A stretch of DNA of 64,000 bases, from contig NW_026970982.1 of the NCBI RefSeq assembly GCF_963678635.1, positions 1 through 64,000 on the forward strand. Reading direction: 5' to 3'. Below the pieces are notes generated by a model. The model was given only the letters and a program-made list of their open reading frames with translations. It did no database searches and was not told where the DNA came from. Position numbers and translations under genes: made by a program. Source of the stretch: Symsagittifera roscoffensis. Lineage: Eukaryota; Xenacoelomorpha; Acoela; Convolutidae. Each line of letters opens with the position of its first letter. Positions within the stretch are counted from its first letter, which is position 1. Positions 20,201 through 30,073 of the stretch are shown here, in pieces.

Positions 20201-22739
20201 CACGGCCGGGAGGTGTTCCTCATTTTATTCTTCTCAAGAGGATCACTAGTTACTTGCTTCCCAGTGGCCTGGTGTTCATTTGAGACCCATTCTTTGCCAA
20301 CGTCTTCTTCCCATGTCTGCCCGCTCGTCGAAACTCGTTTCATCTTCGTCCTCTGGGGCTTGACGTCTTCTTCCGTTGTCGAGTTGGTGGAAACCTCCAT
20401 CTCTCTTTCTACCTCGAGCAATTTCCTTGGTTCGTAGCTACTCTTGTAGGCTGCTGTCTTCCACCGTACCAGAACCATGGGGGCCGTCTCTCTCAGGTTT
20501 TTCTCTGAGACTGCGTCCGCCGAAGGACTACCCGACCCTTCTACCTCTCTCTTTCTCTTGCGAGAATTCACGTTTTTACTTGGGGGCGTTGCCGTTATCA
20601 TCACTGATTCGACCTCTTTGTCTCCATCCAACCCTTCCAACTCTTGCCCCCCCCTGCTCGAGCCTTAAGGATATTAGTACTTTTAATTATTTTACTAGTC
20701 TTAACCTTATCCCCCCTTACACCTTCAATTATTTTATTGACAGTTTTTTGTTCCAGAGTAGAGCTGTCTTTACACTCGTCTTCAGTGGCGCCTTTCTCAT
20801 TTCGACCATCTTGCTCAGCAGCTCTCCTCTTGCTTTTTTATCCAGACCTGTTCCCATCAGGACAGGTTCCCCGAACTTCACCACCGTGTGCCACAATTCT
20901 TCTTGGAAATTGTCTAGTGTGATCTCGCTATTCACCTCTCGATTAAACACTATCAAGAATTCTCGCCAAGCGTTCTCATCTAGAGTCCCTAGGAACATGG
21001 TCTTGTTTCCCTCGAAGGTTTTCTTTTCGCTTTCCTCTGCACTCAAGAGTAATATTCCCATATTGGAAGTCTCGCTCGTCAGTGGCAACTCTAGATTCTT
21101 GCGGGGAGATGAAGTCAGAGGTGGCGTGGCAGTGTCTCCCCAGTCCTCTCCGCTCAGATCTTTCAACAGTTTTTGAGTGGTGAAATCCTCCTCTGCTGGT
21201 TTTGGTTCAGGCGTGTCCCCACTTCCATCTCCTCTCCTGCCTCACTGAGAGTCTCATCCATGCTTTCGTCTCCCGACTCGACTCTACTTCTCTCAAGTAT
21301 CTTCCTGAACCGATCTTCTACGGGGCCGCCTCTTTTGTCTCCAGGGGTGCCCACTGACAGGGGTGATGGTGTCGTTGAATCTGATTTCTTGTATTCCGTC
21401 AGGGCCACATACAACGGGCCTGCTGCATCCAGCTCCTCCCCTTCCTGTCTCACCTCCACCTGTTCCAGTCCATAAGGCGCCCGGTATTTTTTTGTGACAA
21501 ACTTCATTTCGTCTTTTAGCGCAATGTGTCCTTCTTCTACAATCATCCTGCCATCGTCCCACACCGGTAACATGTTCTCCAAACCCGCCCGATCAAGCGT
21601 TCTCAGGATCTCTCGCACCTCGAATTTTGGAGGCATTGAGCCTCTCATCTTCTTCGCTTGAGTCGTCCATGAGTTTATTTTTATATCACAGATGTGGAAA
21701 TAAACCACTGCGGTATAGCCGATGAATAGGGGATCCCAGTCATCAGTGAATTCCCTTTGCTGCCTCTCCGCCGCTGCTCTCGCGAACAGGGATGGGACCA
21801 CCAGAGAACTGTTCATTCCCAGGGTCATTCTCCGGACCGTTGGGAACTCGGGAATGGTTGCTGGCAAGATTTCCTTCTCCAGTATTGCCTCTAGCTCCAT
21901 TTTCACCAACTCGAAGCTTTTGTTCCATGCGATGATCTCATGATCTCTGGTCCACTCGCCGTCAGGGGATTCAAGTTCCAGAACTTGGGATAAGTTTCTA
22001 TGGGTCTTCACGTTTTACCCCCATCCTGCACTGCAGTTGCCCTCGGAAATTATATACCATCAACTCGGGATCTTTCACTTTTCCAAAGAGTACACCGTGT
22101 TACTCATTTGCGCCCTCAGCACCTCTTGCTGACACCGGTTAGGTGCCGTCCCATCCAACACACTTATCAGGCTCAAGTGTGCCACGGAGTTGCGGTAAGC
22201 CGTCACCAGAGGATCTGGAAACGCGTATGTTACAGCTGGTCCGTAAATGCAGGTTACGACCTCCTCCAGCCCCCGGATTATCCCCATTGGGTCCGATCTC
22301 ATCGCCAGGCACAGGTCTGTCAACAGAGGCATGCCACCATTCACTTGTCTCCATTCATCTTTAGTTTTCGGATTCTTTTCCCTGCCAGTCATTCGATTCT
22401 GCATCAGGAGATAATCCACCAGCAGCGTTTTCAGTCCCGCAGCACATTTATATGAGTAGGTGTCTATGCTCGATTGGCTTTCCCCATCGACAGGGGCTCC
22501 CCATATTTCGTCAGTCGATGAAATGACACCAGCTCACCATGGGCCAGGAGCACCAGTGCCAGATATCCGTCAGTCCGTAGTGTTTCCACACCCCGACTGA
22601 ACTTATACGCTGGACCCATGTTGAATAGGTACCTCGGGTAAACTAGGTACAGGGCCAACAACAGGCTGATGGGCATGCTCAGTATTTCTTGTACAAAGGC
22701 TCCAAAAATGGTCTCCTTTGCACCAAACACTCCAGCCAT
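17285..22739 (-). CDS. Gypsy accessory block, distal part: several unrecognised proteins
   Basis: Downstream of the second SGNH-like protein, most of this 5.4-kb stretch is open on the minus strand in closely packed or overlapping pieces; the longest run 17475-18644 (389 residues, ATG start), 21163-22011 and 19372-20046. I recognise none of them. The piece at 17475-18644 is Arg/Lys- and Glu-rich with a Cys/His patch (HRECPCHCLAQTVW) and ends in an acidic Ser stretch. The piece at 20050-20640 is highly charged. The piece starting at 22739 begins 9 bases after the preceding stop and looks hydrophobic (LLALYLVYP). About 190 bases before the LTR are non-coding. Whether these are separate proteins or parts of a longer product is not clear. 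Confidence 0.5.
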
Positions 22740-22748
22740 GAATTCCTT

Positions 22749-23828
22749 CTACCAACAAGGACTCAAGAACTTGAGAATCTCGTGATCTTTTCTTGTCCTC
22801 AGCTCATCCTTTGCGTGCTCCCTCCAGAATCCCCCGATTGTGACCTCGTTTGCAGCCGTGACGAACCTGGTCACCGTCATCTCCCTGCCCTCAGCCACTT
22901 CCAACTGCTCCTCAAGAAAACTCCAGATCTGCTTCACAAGAGGTGGGGCATTCTCCTTTGTTTTCTCTGTGGCGTTTTCTAACCTTGGTGTTAGGAACTG
23001 CCACCTGCCTCTTTCTTGCGTCAGTCGGTACACCATCGACTCCAGTTGCTTCTCAGTTGCAGCCACATTTTTTCTCTCATTACTTGGTCCCCTTGACTTA
23101 CTGGTGGAGCTCGTGATGGTCAAATACATACTTCGAAACCACAAGCTGGCCGTCAAGTGACTTATTATTGGGCCCATATCCGCCCACGCCGCCGCCAGTT
23201 CTGACTTGCGAAGCGTCAAGTTCGTCGGTTCCAACTCTCGATTGGGAGCTGCCATCAGGATCCGCCATGCATTCCCCTCGGCTATTAAGATCAGAACCGC
23301 ATATACAAACTGCAGAGCGGGAGGCATGCTCGCGTACCCGGGGGACGTCGTGAATACCACTCTTGTCTTAGATCCAAATCGTGAGGTGACGTTCTCCTGC
23401 ACCTCATTCATCGCTGCAAACAACGTCTGGATAGCTTTCCAGATTTTCTTTGGTGCCGGCTCATCGCCCTTGAGTTGCTCAAGAAACCCAGTCGCATGCA
23501 GATGGTCATTCATTCCTTCAAACAGTAGTAGCTCGGGCTCGCAAGGCATCTCCGATTTTATCGCGACCACCAGGGTTAACATTTGGTTCAACTCAGCCCC
23601 TGGCAGCGAGTATATCAAAGTCTCCGGCCAGAACAACTTGGTAGACGTTCCCTCGAAGTCCGATCCCGCCACGATGATCACCCTCGCAGCAGCTGGATCT
23701 GCTCTGTCGTAAACTGCCAAGGTCTTGGACAATTGGGCGTTCCCGCAGGGATTCCCATATCTAGGGTCGTCCGCCAATCTCGTACCCTCATAAGCGGCAT
23801 CTGGCAGTTCCATTTCTCTTGGGTCCAT
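22749..23828 (-). CDS. Second SGNH-hydrolase-like protein of the Gypsy accessory block
   Basis: A 359-residue open frame with an ATG start at 23828, which overlaps the stop of the upstream gene (TAATG arrangement). Residues 49-58 (RVIIVAGSDF) end a beta strand in Gly-Ser-Asp like SGNH block I. PGAEL near 76-80 could be block II, and PELLLFEGMNDHL at 98-110 strongly resembles block III (strand followed by Gly-x-Asn-Asp). A later strand plus APNRELEP may end the fold. I see only the first three blocks, so the call is weaker than for the neighbour. The C-terminal 130 residues are of unknown type. Adjacency suggests duplication of an ancestral SGNH gene within the element, but the two are very diverged. 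Confidence 0.5.
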   Translation of the reverse strand: MDPREMELPDAAYEGTRLADDPRYGNPCGNAQLSKTLAVYDRADPAAARVIIVAGSDFEGTSTKLFWPETLIYSLPGAELNQMLTLVVAIKSEMPCEPELLLFEGMNDHLHATGFLEQLKGDEPAPKKIWKAIQTLFAAMNEVQENVTSRFGSKTRVVFTTSPGYASMPPALQFVYAVLILIAEGNAWRILMAAPNRELEPTNLTLRKSELAAAWADMGPIISHLTASLWFRSMYLTITSSTSKSRGPSNERKNVAATEKQLESMVYRLTQERGRWQFLTPRLENATEKTKENAPPLVKQIWSFLEEQLEVAEGREMTVTRFVTAANEVTIGGFWREHAKDELRTRKDHEILKFLSPCW

Positions 23829-25277
23829 TAGTTTGTCTTCACCCTCAACTGCGCTGGAGTTGCCAACCTGATTCTGGCAATGCTCGTTCGGTGCTTAGGG
23901 GGCTCCACTATGAGTCCCGGACTCCCCAGCAACTTGAGAGGTCTGTAGTTGATAGGTCCCATGACTGATCTTGTGGGAATCCCAGTCAGATCCGCCGTCT
24001 CCATCATTCTCGCTCTTGAGAAATGCGTTTCGTGAGCCTTCAACCAGTCCACGCACTGGTGTCTACTTAAGTCCTCGTGTGACACGCGCCCGAGGCCCAG
24101 AGCTTCCGCCAACTCTTGTCTGCTCTCCAGGTCCTCCAAGTCCAGCTCTTTTACCTTCTCCAGATATCTCGACCGGCTTGTCTCCGCCGGTCTCTCCCCC
24201 CTCTTGCTCTCTACCACTACCACCGAGGACACCAACGAACTCCGGGGCGTTGGTGACGTTGCTTCCTCGGCTTCCATTGGTGCGGAACCCGGTAATCTGG
24301 TCCGGCTATTTCTCGAGCTGTCTCTAGAATCGACCCTTGCCCCCAGGCGACTGGATAGAGTTCTTGAGGCGAGGAAAGGGGGATTTGGAGGTGGTCCGAA
24401 TGTGAATTGGGACGTCTCCAGCAAGTCTGCCTCCAACGCGCTTATGTGCCTTTGGAAAACGTCATTCAACCATTCCACCCCCCTAGGCCTGTCAACATGG
24501 ATTCCATCTGAGGATGCATTGTCGGGGAAGGCAGCTTGCTCCATTTGCTCGGCTACATCCAGCAATCCAATGGGAAGGGCACTCCTCTGATGTATTTGCC
24601 TGATTACTTCGTTCAGGTTCCGTACTTTCGTATTCATCTCTATCGCGTGTTGGTCAGCCATCATATTGTAAGGGATGGTACACACTGTGAGTATGGCAGG
24701 GTCCATTTGAATCCGTAACTCCTCAAGGATACAGCTCATTTTGTCATGTAGCCTCATGACTTTCCTAGACTCCCCTCTGGACACGTCATTAGTCCCAATC
24801 ATAAGAGTTACCGTGTACACTCTTACCATCCCTAGCATCTCGAGTGATGCCAATATCTGTGGCATTGCAGCTCCAGAGAAAATCAAGATCCCAGTCTGCC
24901 AATGCGACTGAATCCGGGTCAGCACCCGCAGCAGGCTGTCCCCTATGGACCGTACCCTCCGGCACACGTGGCTGCGTATGGTGTTCCACCCAAGCCGCGT
25001 CATGGAAGCAATCCCTCCTGGCTCTTTGTGCTGTGCTCCAATCCATGCGATTGTGCCTGTGGTATATGCCCTCCGTGTTCTTCTTGTAACTCGAGATTAC
25101 CACATTCCTGATCGGTTGCTCCCTCCAAGTCGGGGGTAACTCCACTCTGGCTGGACTCTCACGATTTCTTAGCTGTAGTCTCTCATTCAATTCTTTCAGA
25201 CGCGACAAGCTCCCGCTCACCTGACTGCCGCTCGAGGTTGAACTCGGAGTATACCCCGGCAGTGCGACATCTATCAA
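23828..25277 (-). CDS. SGNH/GDSL hydrolase-like protein of the Gypsy accessory block
   Basis: The open frame from the ATG at 25003 codes for 391 residues. All four SGNH blocks are visible: SIGDSLLRVL (GDS at 21-23), FSGAAMPQ (Gly44), LMIGTNDVSRG (Asn72 in Gly-Thr-Asn-Asp) and SDGIHVDRPRGVEWLN (Asp166 and His169). Spacing fits a compact SGNH/GDSL esterase or acetylhydrolase domain of about 180 residues. The C-terminal 200 residues are Ser/Arg-rich and look disordered. Upstream coding-like sequence extends to about 25277. SGNH domains are known in ORF1 of CR1-type LINEs, where a lipid or membrane role is suspected; in a Gypsy element at the env position it is unusual. Substrate unknown. Confidence 0.7.
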
Positions 25278-25349
25278 TGGGCGTATCGGTTGTGTCTCTA
25301 AACCATGCAGGGAGGACGTTGACTCAGTCGGTATCCATACCTCTAACCC

Positions 25350-26174
25350 CTAGTTCATGTGTTCCTGAGCTGCGCGGTCTAGGTTAAACCGTCCCTTCGA
25401 TCTGGGAGGCTCGTCCACTTCCAAACGTGACTCTGGTCTTGAACCGGCGGCCGTTCGCTCCTTGGGCCTGGCCCCTTTCTGCACGTCGAGCTCGCGTTGT
25501 CGCCGCTGGATTCTCTCAAGTTCCGACTTCAGCTGTTCACAATTCGCCGCATTCTCTCGCACCCTTTGTTCTTGCTGGTGCTCGGCCTTCAGCATATCGA
25601 TTTCCCGCCGCGCTTGGTCCTTTTCAATGACCGCCTGATCTCTCTCAAGATTCGCTTGATTCCTCTCGAGTTTCGCTTGATCCCGGTCGAGATTCGCCTT
25701 GTTCCTCTCCCTCTGTGTCCTCTCATGTTCTCTTTTCAGACTACTGAGGTCAGGATACGCCTCTTCCGTTTGCTGCACTCGCGTCATAGAGGGTGTCTTA
25801 CTCGTGTGCTGGCCCACTGACCTTGCTGATGGTCTGGTTGGTAGTGGGAACTCCCCTGCGCCATACTCGGTGTTATTGCCCAGGCCAGGATTCCTCGCCA
25901 AGTCGAATCCCCTCACCCCTCCATCCACATTCCAGGACAGCCATCTGGTTTGCTCTTGGTTGGATATGCCATCAGTGGTGTAGCCGACCATCAAAACCGC
26001 TTCTGTTGCAGACTCACTGCATTCACCCTGCTCTTCCAATTGGAGGATGGCGTTCAGCATCACTGCCATTCTCTCATCCACTTGGGTATAATCCAGGTCC
26101 CTCAAGCGTCTGTATAATGCATCAAGCGTGGGCCTCTTCAGAGCCGTTATGGACTTCCAAAATCGATCTGCCAT
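25350..26174 (-). CDS. Gypsy accessory protein 1, heptad-repeat coiled coil
   Basis: About 274 residues from the first ATG at 26174; the open frame continues upstream without a Met. The first 100 residues look globular and helical (RRLRDLDYTQVDERMAVML), followed by a Ser/Thr-rich linker. Then comes a run of near-perfect 7-residue repeats of the type ERNQANL/ERDQAKL near residues 160-195, extended by a further charged coiled coil to about 235 and a basic tail. It is the first gene of the accessory block, directly after the 20-bp repeat array. An oligomerising scaffold or nucleic-acid-binding role is possible; I do not recognise a family. Confidence 0.55.
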   Translation of the reverse strand: MADRFWKSITALKRPTLDALYRRLRDLDYTQVDERMAVMLNAILQLEEQGECSESATEAVLMVGYTTDGISNQEQTRWLSWNVDGGVRGFDLARNPGLGNNTEYGAGEFPLPTRPSARSVGQHTSKTPSMTRVQQTEEAYPDLSSLKREHERTQRERNKANLDRDQAKLERNQANLERDQAVIEKDQARREIDMLKAEHQQEQRVRENAANCEQLKSELERIQRRQRELDVQKGARPKERTAAGSRPESRLEVDEPPRSKGRFNLDRAAQEHMN

Positions 26175-26202
26175 TTTTATAATCCCTAGATAATCTTGCG
26201 CA

Positions 26203-26310
26203 CGTACCAACTTGGGTATTACCGTACCAACTTGAGTATTACCGTACCAACTTGAGAATTATCGTACCAACTTGAGAAATACCGTACCAACTTGAGTACT
26301 TGAGAAATAA
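26203..26310. repeat. Array of five 20-bp repeats between pol and the accessory block
   Basis: The plus-strand unit ACCGTACCAACTTGAGTATT occurs about five times head to tail with small changes. On the coding (minus) strand it lies about 30-135 bases before the first ATG of accessory protein 1. Position suggests a control element for the downstream genes (promoter, splice site region or RNA structure), which is inference. Confidence 0.7.
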
Positions 26311-26683
26311 CTTTTTCGAATGTTGCTTGACTTTGGGTTCGTTTAAGACCTTCTCTTCTCTTTCAGTTGAGTATAGTTGGGTAGTCAACTTGACTTTACC
26401 AAATCAATCTGAAAATAAAACTTGATCTTTAGACTAAAATGCCATGTTCCTAACCTAAAAACCCCCCATTAATATAGTTAAAACTTTATCCTTTTGTTCT
26501 ACTAAAATAATTCACTTGGAAGTTTTCTAAGAGCATGCAGATTCATTTTATGTTTTAGCACCGTCAATCATTTAAAATTCAATTGTCATGCCAATCACTT
26601 TTAAGATCCTTTTACCTGTTCCGTGCCCCAATACCTAACTTGAGATCCCTTCATGCCCAACTCGAGACCCCCATGTACCCGAC
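26311..26683. other. Non-coding spacer of the Gypsy element between pol and accessory genes
   Basis: About 370 bases, more AT-rich than the flanking coding parts, with no ORF. It continues the scattered CTTGAG/CTCAAG motifs seen in the adjacent 20-bp array. Confidence 0.45.
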
Positions 26684-28174
26684 TCAGGCGATACTCAAGT
26701 AGTATTTCTTGTGCAGATGTACCATTATCTCCGTTTCTGCGAAGACCACGTGTAGGATAGCATATAAGTCCCTTGGGCTCAACTTGCCCCTGTTCGGGGC
26801 AGAGACCGGCATTGAGACTTCCGTTATTCTTCTTTCGATCATGAAGTCTCGCAGTCTCGTTAAGGCCAACAGCACGTGTTCAGGATCGATCGTGTTCCTC
26901 TCACTGACCCTCGTCACTAAGAAGCACAGGTATTTGCCTGGGACTTGTGCAACTGATGGTGGAAGCGCAGCCATTCCTCCCAGCCCCGGTCTCTTTCTGA
27001 ATAGAAACTCCACGTTCTGGTTTTCCCTCTTGAAGTCGGCCTCCAGTCTTGATTTGAAACTCATGTCCGCCGTGATACAGATTGCGCTAGTCCTGTCCGA
27101 CAGAATGAAGTCGCTATCCGTTATTAGAATGTTCTCCGAGTATTCATTGGGTATTTCAAACTTCGTTTTGAAATTCCGTCCTATGGTAGGCTCAGCCTCC
27201 TCCTCATCCGGTTCCAGTTCGCTCGTTTCTCTCACTTCCCTGAGTTTCTTTATCATCAAATTTTCCGTGTGGGTAAGTCCTACCCCCACTGCCCGGACAA
27301 AAATATTTATTGACGCCCCCGTCGATGGTGCTGGGTCCAAATTATCTGGTGGAATCTCGAGAGGCCTGTCTGTTGCTGTCAAGCCAAAGAGGGGATCCTC
27401 CGTTTTCAAGTGCTTTTCCGCTGATACGTCAACTTGTTGGATGCTTTGTCTTTCGCCGCTTCCGTTCTTGACATCGCGCATCCATTCTAATATCCTCAAG
27501 TTTGTATTCTCCCTCCTCTCTATCTCGCTCTGTTCCAAATCTGTCTCTCGTTCTGGTGTCGAGTAGTCTTCCTGTGGGTAGTGTTTATTATCATTGATAA
27601 TTTGCCATTTATCGGCTGCCAGTTCGCCCACACTTAGTAGCTCTTCGCTTAGTTCATCGGGCTGTATCTTATCAATCAGGAAATCATCTCCGTACCTGTT
27701 GTACCTCATGCCTGTCCGTTTGCGATTGCCACTCCTAGTCCCCGCTGGTATTGGTAAGTCTGGTTCCGTCCACTTCGGCACCTCACCCTGCTCCGGATCG
27801 TTCCAGTCTTCTTCCACAAAGGATTCCGCCTCAGAGTCCGCGTCTATCTTTTCATTGTCATCCAAACTCAAGTTCTCGTTGCCATCATTTTTCTCTCTGG
27901 TGCCTTTTTCATTCACTTCACACGCTGGCTCCACCAGTAGGTACTCAAGTCCCTCCATGTCCTGTGGTATACACCAGTCCTCTGGGGATGGGTATGCTTC
28001 AGATCCACCAGGCTTCAGATTTTCATAATGTGCTGCTCGCCCCGTACTCAAGCTGTAGAACCGTCCTTGTTGGTGTACTTCCGTTATCATGAATGGTCCT
28101 TTCCATTTCTTAAGTAGTTTCTTTGTCCCTTTGGAAGGTATGACATTCTGGAAGACCCACACGTACAGGCCCAC
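26684..28174 (-). CDS. Gypsy integrase C-terminal domain and long pol extension
   Basis: A 496-residue stretch. The first 60 residues fit the integrase C-terminal beta domain (VIPSKGTKKLLKKWKGPFMI, then YSLSTGRAAHYENLKP). The remaining 400 or so are acidic and do not match standard Gypsy integrase tails. The last 120 residues look globular and alternate strand and helix (KYLCFLVTRV, HVLLALTRLRDFMI). The length of this extension is unusual and its role is unknown. Confidence 0.65.
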   Translation of the reverse strand: MGLYVWVFQNVIPSKGTKKLLKKWKGPFMITEVHQQGRFYSLSTGRAAHYENLKPGGSEAYPSPEDWCIPQDMEGLEYLLVEPACEVNEKGTREKNDGNENLSLDDNEKIDADSEAESFVEEDWNDPEQGEVPKWTEPDLPIPAGTRSGNRKRTGMRYNRYGDDFLIDKIQPDELSEELLSVGELAADKWQIINDNKHYPQEDYSTPERETDLEQSEIERRENTNLRILEWMRDVKNGSGERQSIQQVDVSAEKHLKTEDPLFGLTATDRPLEIPPDNLDPAPSTGASINIFVRAVGVGLTHTENLMIKKLREVRETSELEPDEEEAEPTIGRNFKTKFEIPNEYSENILITDSDFILSDRTSAICITADMSFKSRLEADFKRENQNVEFLFRKRPGLGGMAALPPSVAQVPGKYLCFLVTRVSERNTIDPEHVLLALTRLRDFMIERRITEVSMPVSAPNRGKLSPRDLYAILHVVFAETEIMVHLHKKYYLSIA

Positions 28175-28275
28175 TTCATATGGTTTCGCCTGTAATATCT
28201 TTCATCATATTTCTTGCGCTGTCTCATTTGTGCTTGCGCAGTGTTCCTTCTGCAGAGCTCGTTTGTTTCTTGCTG

Positions 28276-29811
28276 TCACCTGATCGCTTCTTTCACGTAT
28301 GCTTGAGGCGACGTCCTCCTCCCTTCGTATTCCGGGTAAAAGAATGTCAGGGGCCTTGCTCTCTCCCTGCCCGTCATCATCATGAAAGGACTGATGCCCG
28401 TTGTTGAGTGTTGTGTACTGTTGTACGCCCCTACAACTTGCGGCAGATATTTATCCCAGTCCGTCATGTATCTTGAGCAGTATACCCTCAGCATGTTCAC
28501 CAACGTTCTATTCTGTCTCTCTACCAGCCCATTGGTCTGAGGATGGTAGGTTGTCGAGTGTGCTTGAGCAATGTGTGACCTCTTCATTAATTCTTTTGTC
28601 AAGTCCCCCACAAAGGCTTTGCCGTTGTCTGACTGGAAAGTCATTGGACAACCATATCGTGATATCCAATGCGTTATCAGGTGGTCACAAGTCTCCTCTG
28701 CTGAGGCTGTCTGACACGGGACCGCTTCTGCCAACTTTGTGGAGTGATCTATTATAACCAGTATCTTGTTATATCCCGACTCTGTCATGTAGATTTTTTG
28801 ATGGTCTATCTGCACCACCTAATTGAATTCCGAGCTTTCAACGGATTTGAGTGGGAACTTCATTTTCCTTGGGTCTTTTACTTGCAGGCATGCCAGGCAT
28901 GCATTCACCCATCTCTCGCAAGCTTTTCTTAATCCTGGCCAATCAAACCTGTGAAGTATTCTCTGTTGCACTTGGTCTATCCCCTGGTGCCCCATCTGAT
29001 CGTGCGATCTCAATAACACTTCCGTCTGATACAATTGTGGTAATATGATTAGGTTGTGCTTGTGTAATATCTTCTCCTCATCTTTTCTCTTGCAGGCTAC
29101 CACCCCATCAGCTGTGTGATAGAGTAAGTCTTTTCTTTCTTTGTAGAACTGGCTCAAGATCTTGTAGCTGTCTTCCTCCAGGTCCCTTTTCTCCTCGGAC
29201 CCCGTCCGGATCCATTTGGAGAGGTTACTCGTCATCTTGTCATTCTTTTGGGCCCTTATCAGGTCCGACAGCCTATATCTCGCTTTGACATGTTCCTTTA
29301 GTGCCATGATCTGTCCATTCATTTCCCCAGGGTTGTGGATGTCATCCTTCAGCTTTACGCATATTATCCTCTCCACGATCTTCTTGTCATCTTCTGGCAC
29401 CAGATTTGTTCTGACATTTGAGTTGCACGATAGTTCCCTGAATGGTTTCCTCGATACCGCAATTTTCTCAAGTTCTTCACCTCCTTGTTCTTCTTGTTCA
29501 CCCGAGTTGTACGTTCCTGAGGAGGGATCTGTTTGTAGCTCCCTGTCGCGGTGTCTCACCTTCTCCTCTGCCAGTATCATGCATAGACTATCCTGATCAT
29601 CGCTGCTCTTTTCCGAATCTTCTTCCCATACTTCACGTTCTCCGGACAATTCCTCTTCTCCGGTTTCTTCTTCCTCCGTGGACGTGGACCACTCCCCGGA
29701 CTCTTGACCTAGTCCCAGGTGTTCAACTTCTTCCTTAAACGCCACCTTCTTCTTCCTAACCTGAGTCCGCTCAAGTATGTTATCAGGGATTTTGTCAACC
29801 AGTGACCGCAC
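28276..29811 (-). CDS. Gypsy integrase: zinc-binding and catalytic core domains
   Basis: After a highly acidic linker (about 28900-29811 region, rich in Glu), an HHCC zinc-binding domain is visible (SHDQMGHQGIDQV ... ACERWVNACLACLQ). Then comes the DDE core: VQIDHQKIYM, TFQSDNGKAFV and HSTTYHPQTNGLVERQNR, ending in AYNSTQHSTTGISPFM. This is a typical Ty3/Gypsy integrase. It follows RNase H and precedes the C-terminal domain at 28174, the normal pol order. Confidence 0.8.
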
Positions 29812-30073
29812 GACTCGTTTGCCATCAGTAACGCTTCCTCTTAAAGAGTCTGCGTTGCCAACTGTTTCACTCCTTCGCAGTATCGTGACTTCCTACTCTT
29901 TCGGTTCCTCCCTACCCTTTCCGGTTCCTCCCTACTCTTTCCGGTTCCTCCCTAACCCGACCGGTTCCTCCCTACTCTTTCCTTCGTTCACGGGTTTATC
30001 ATCTGCCAGTTTCTCAAGTAATCTCCCCAAGTCTTCATCTATCTGAGTATCTCCCGTTTCCACTTGATTGAGA

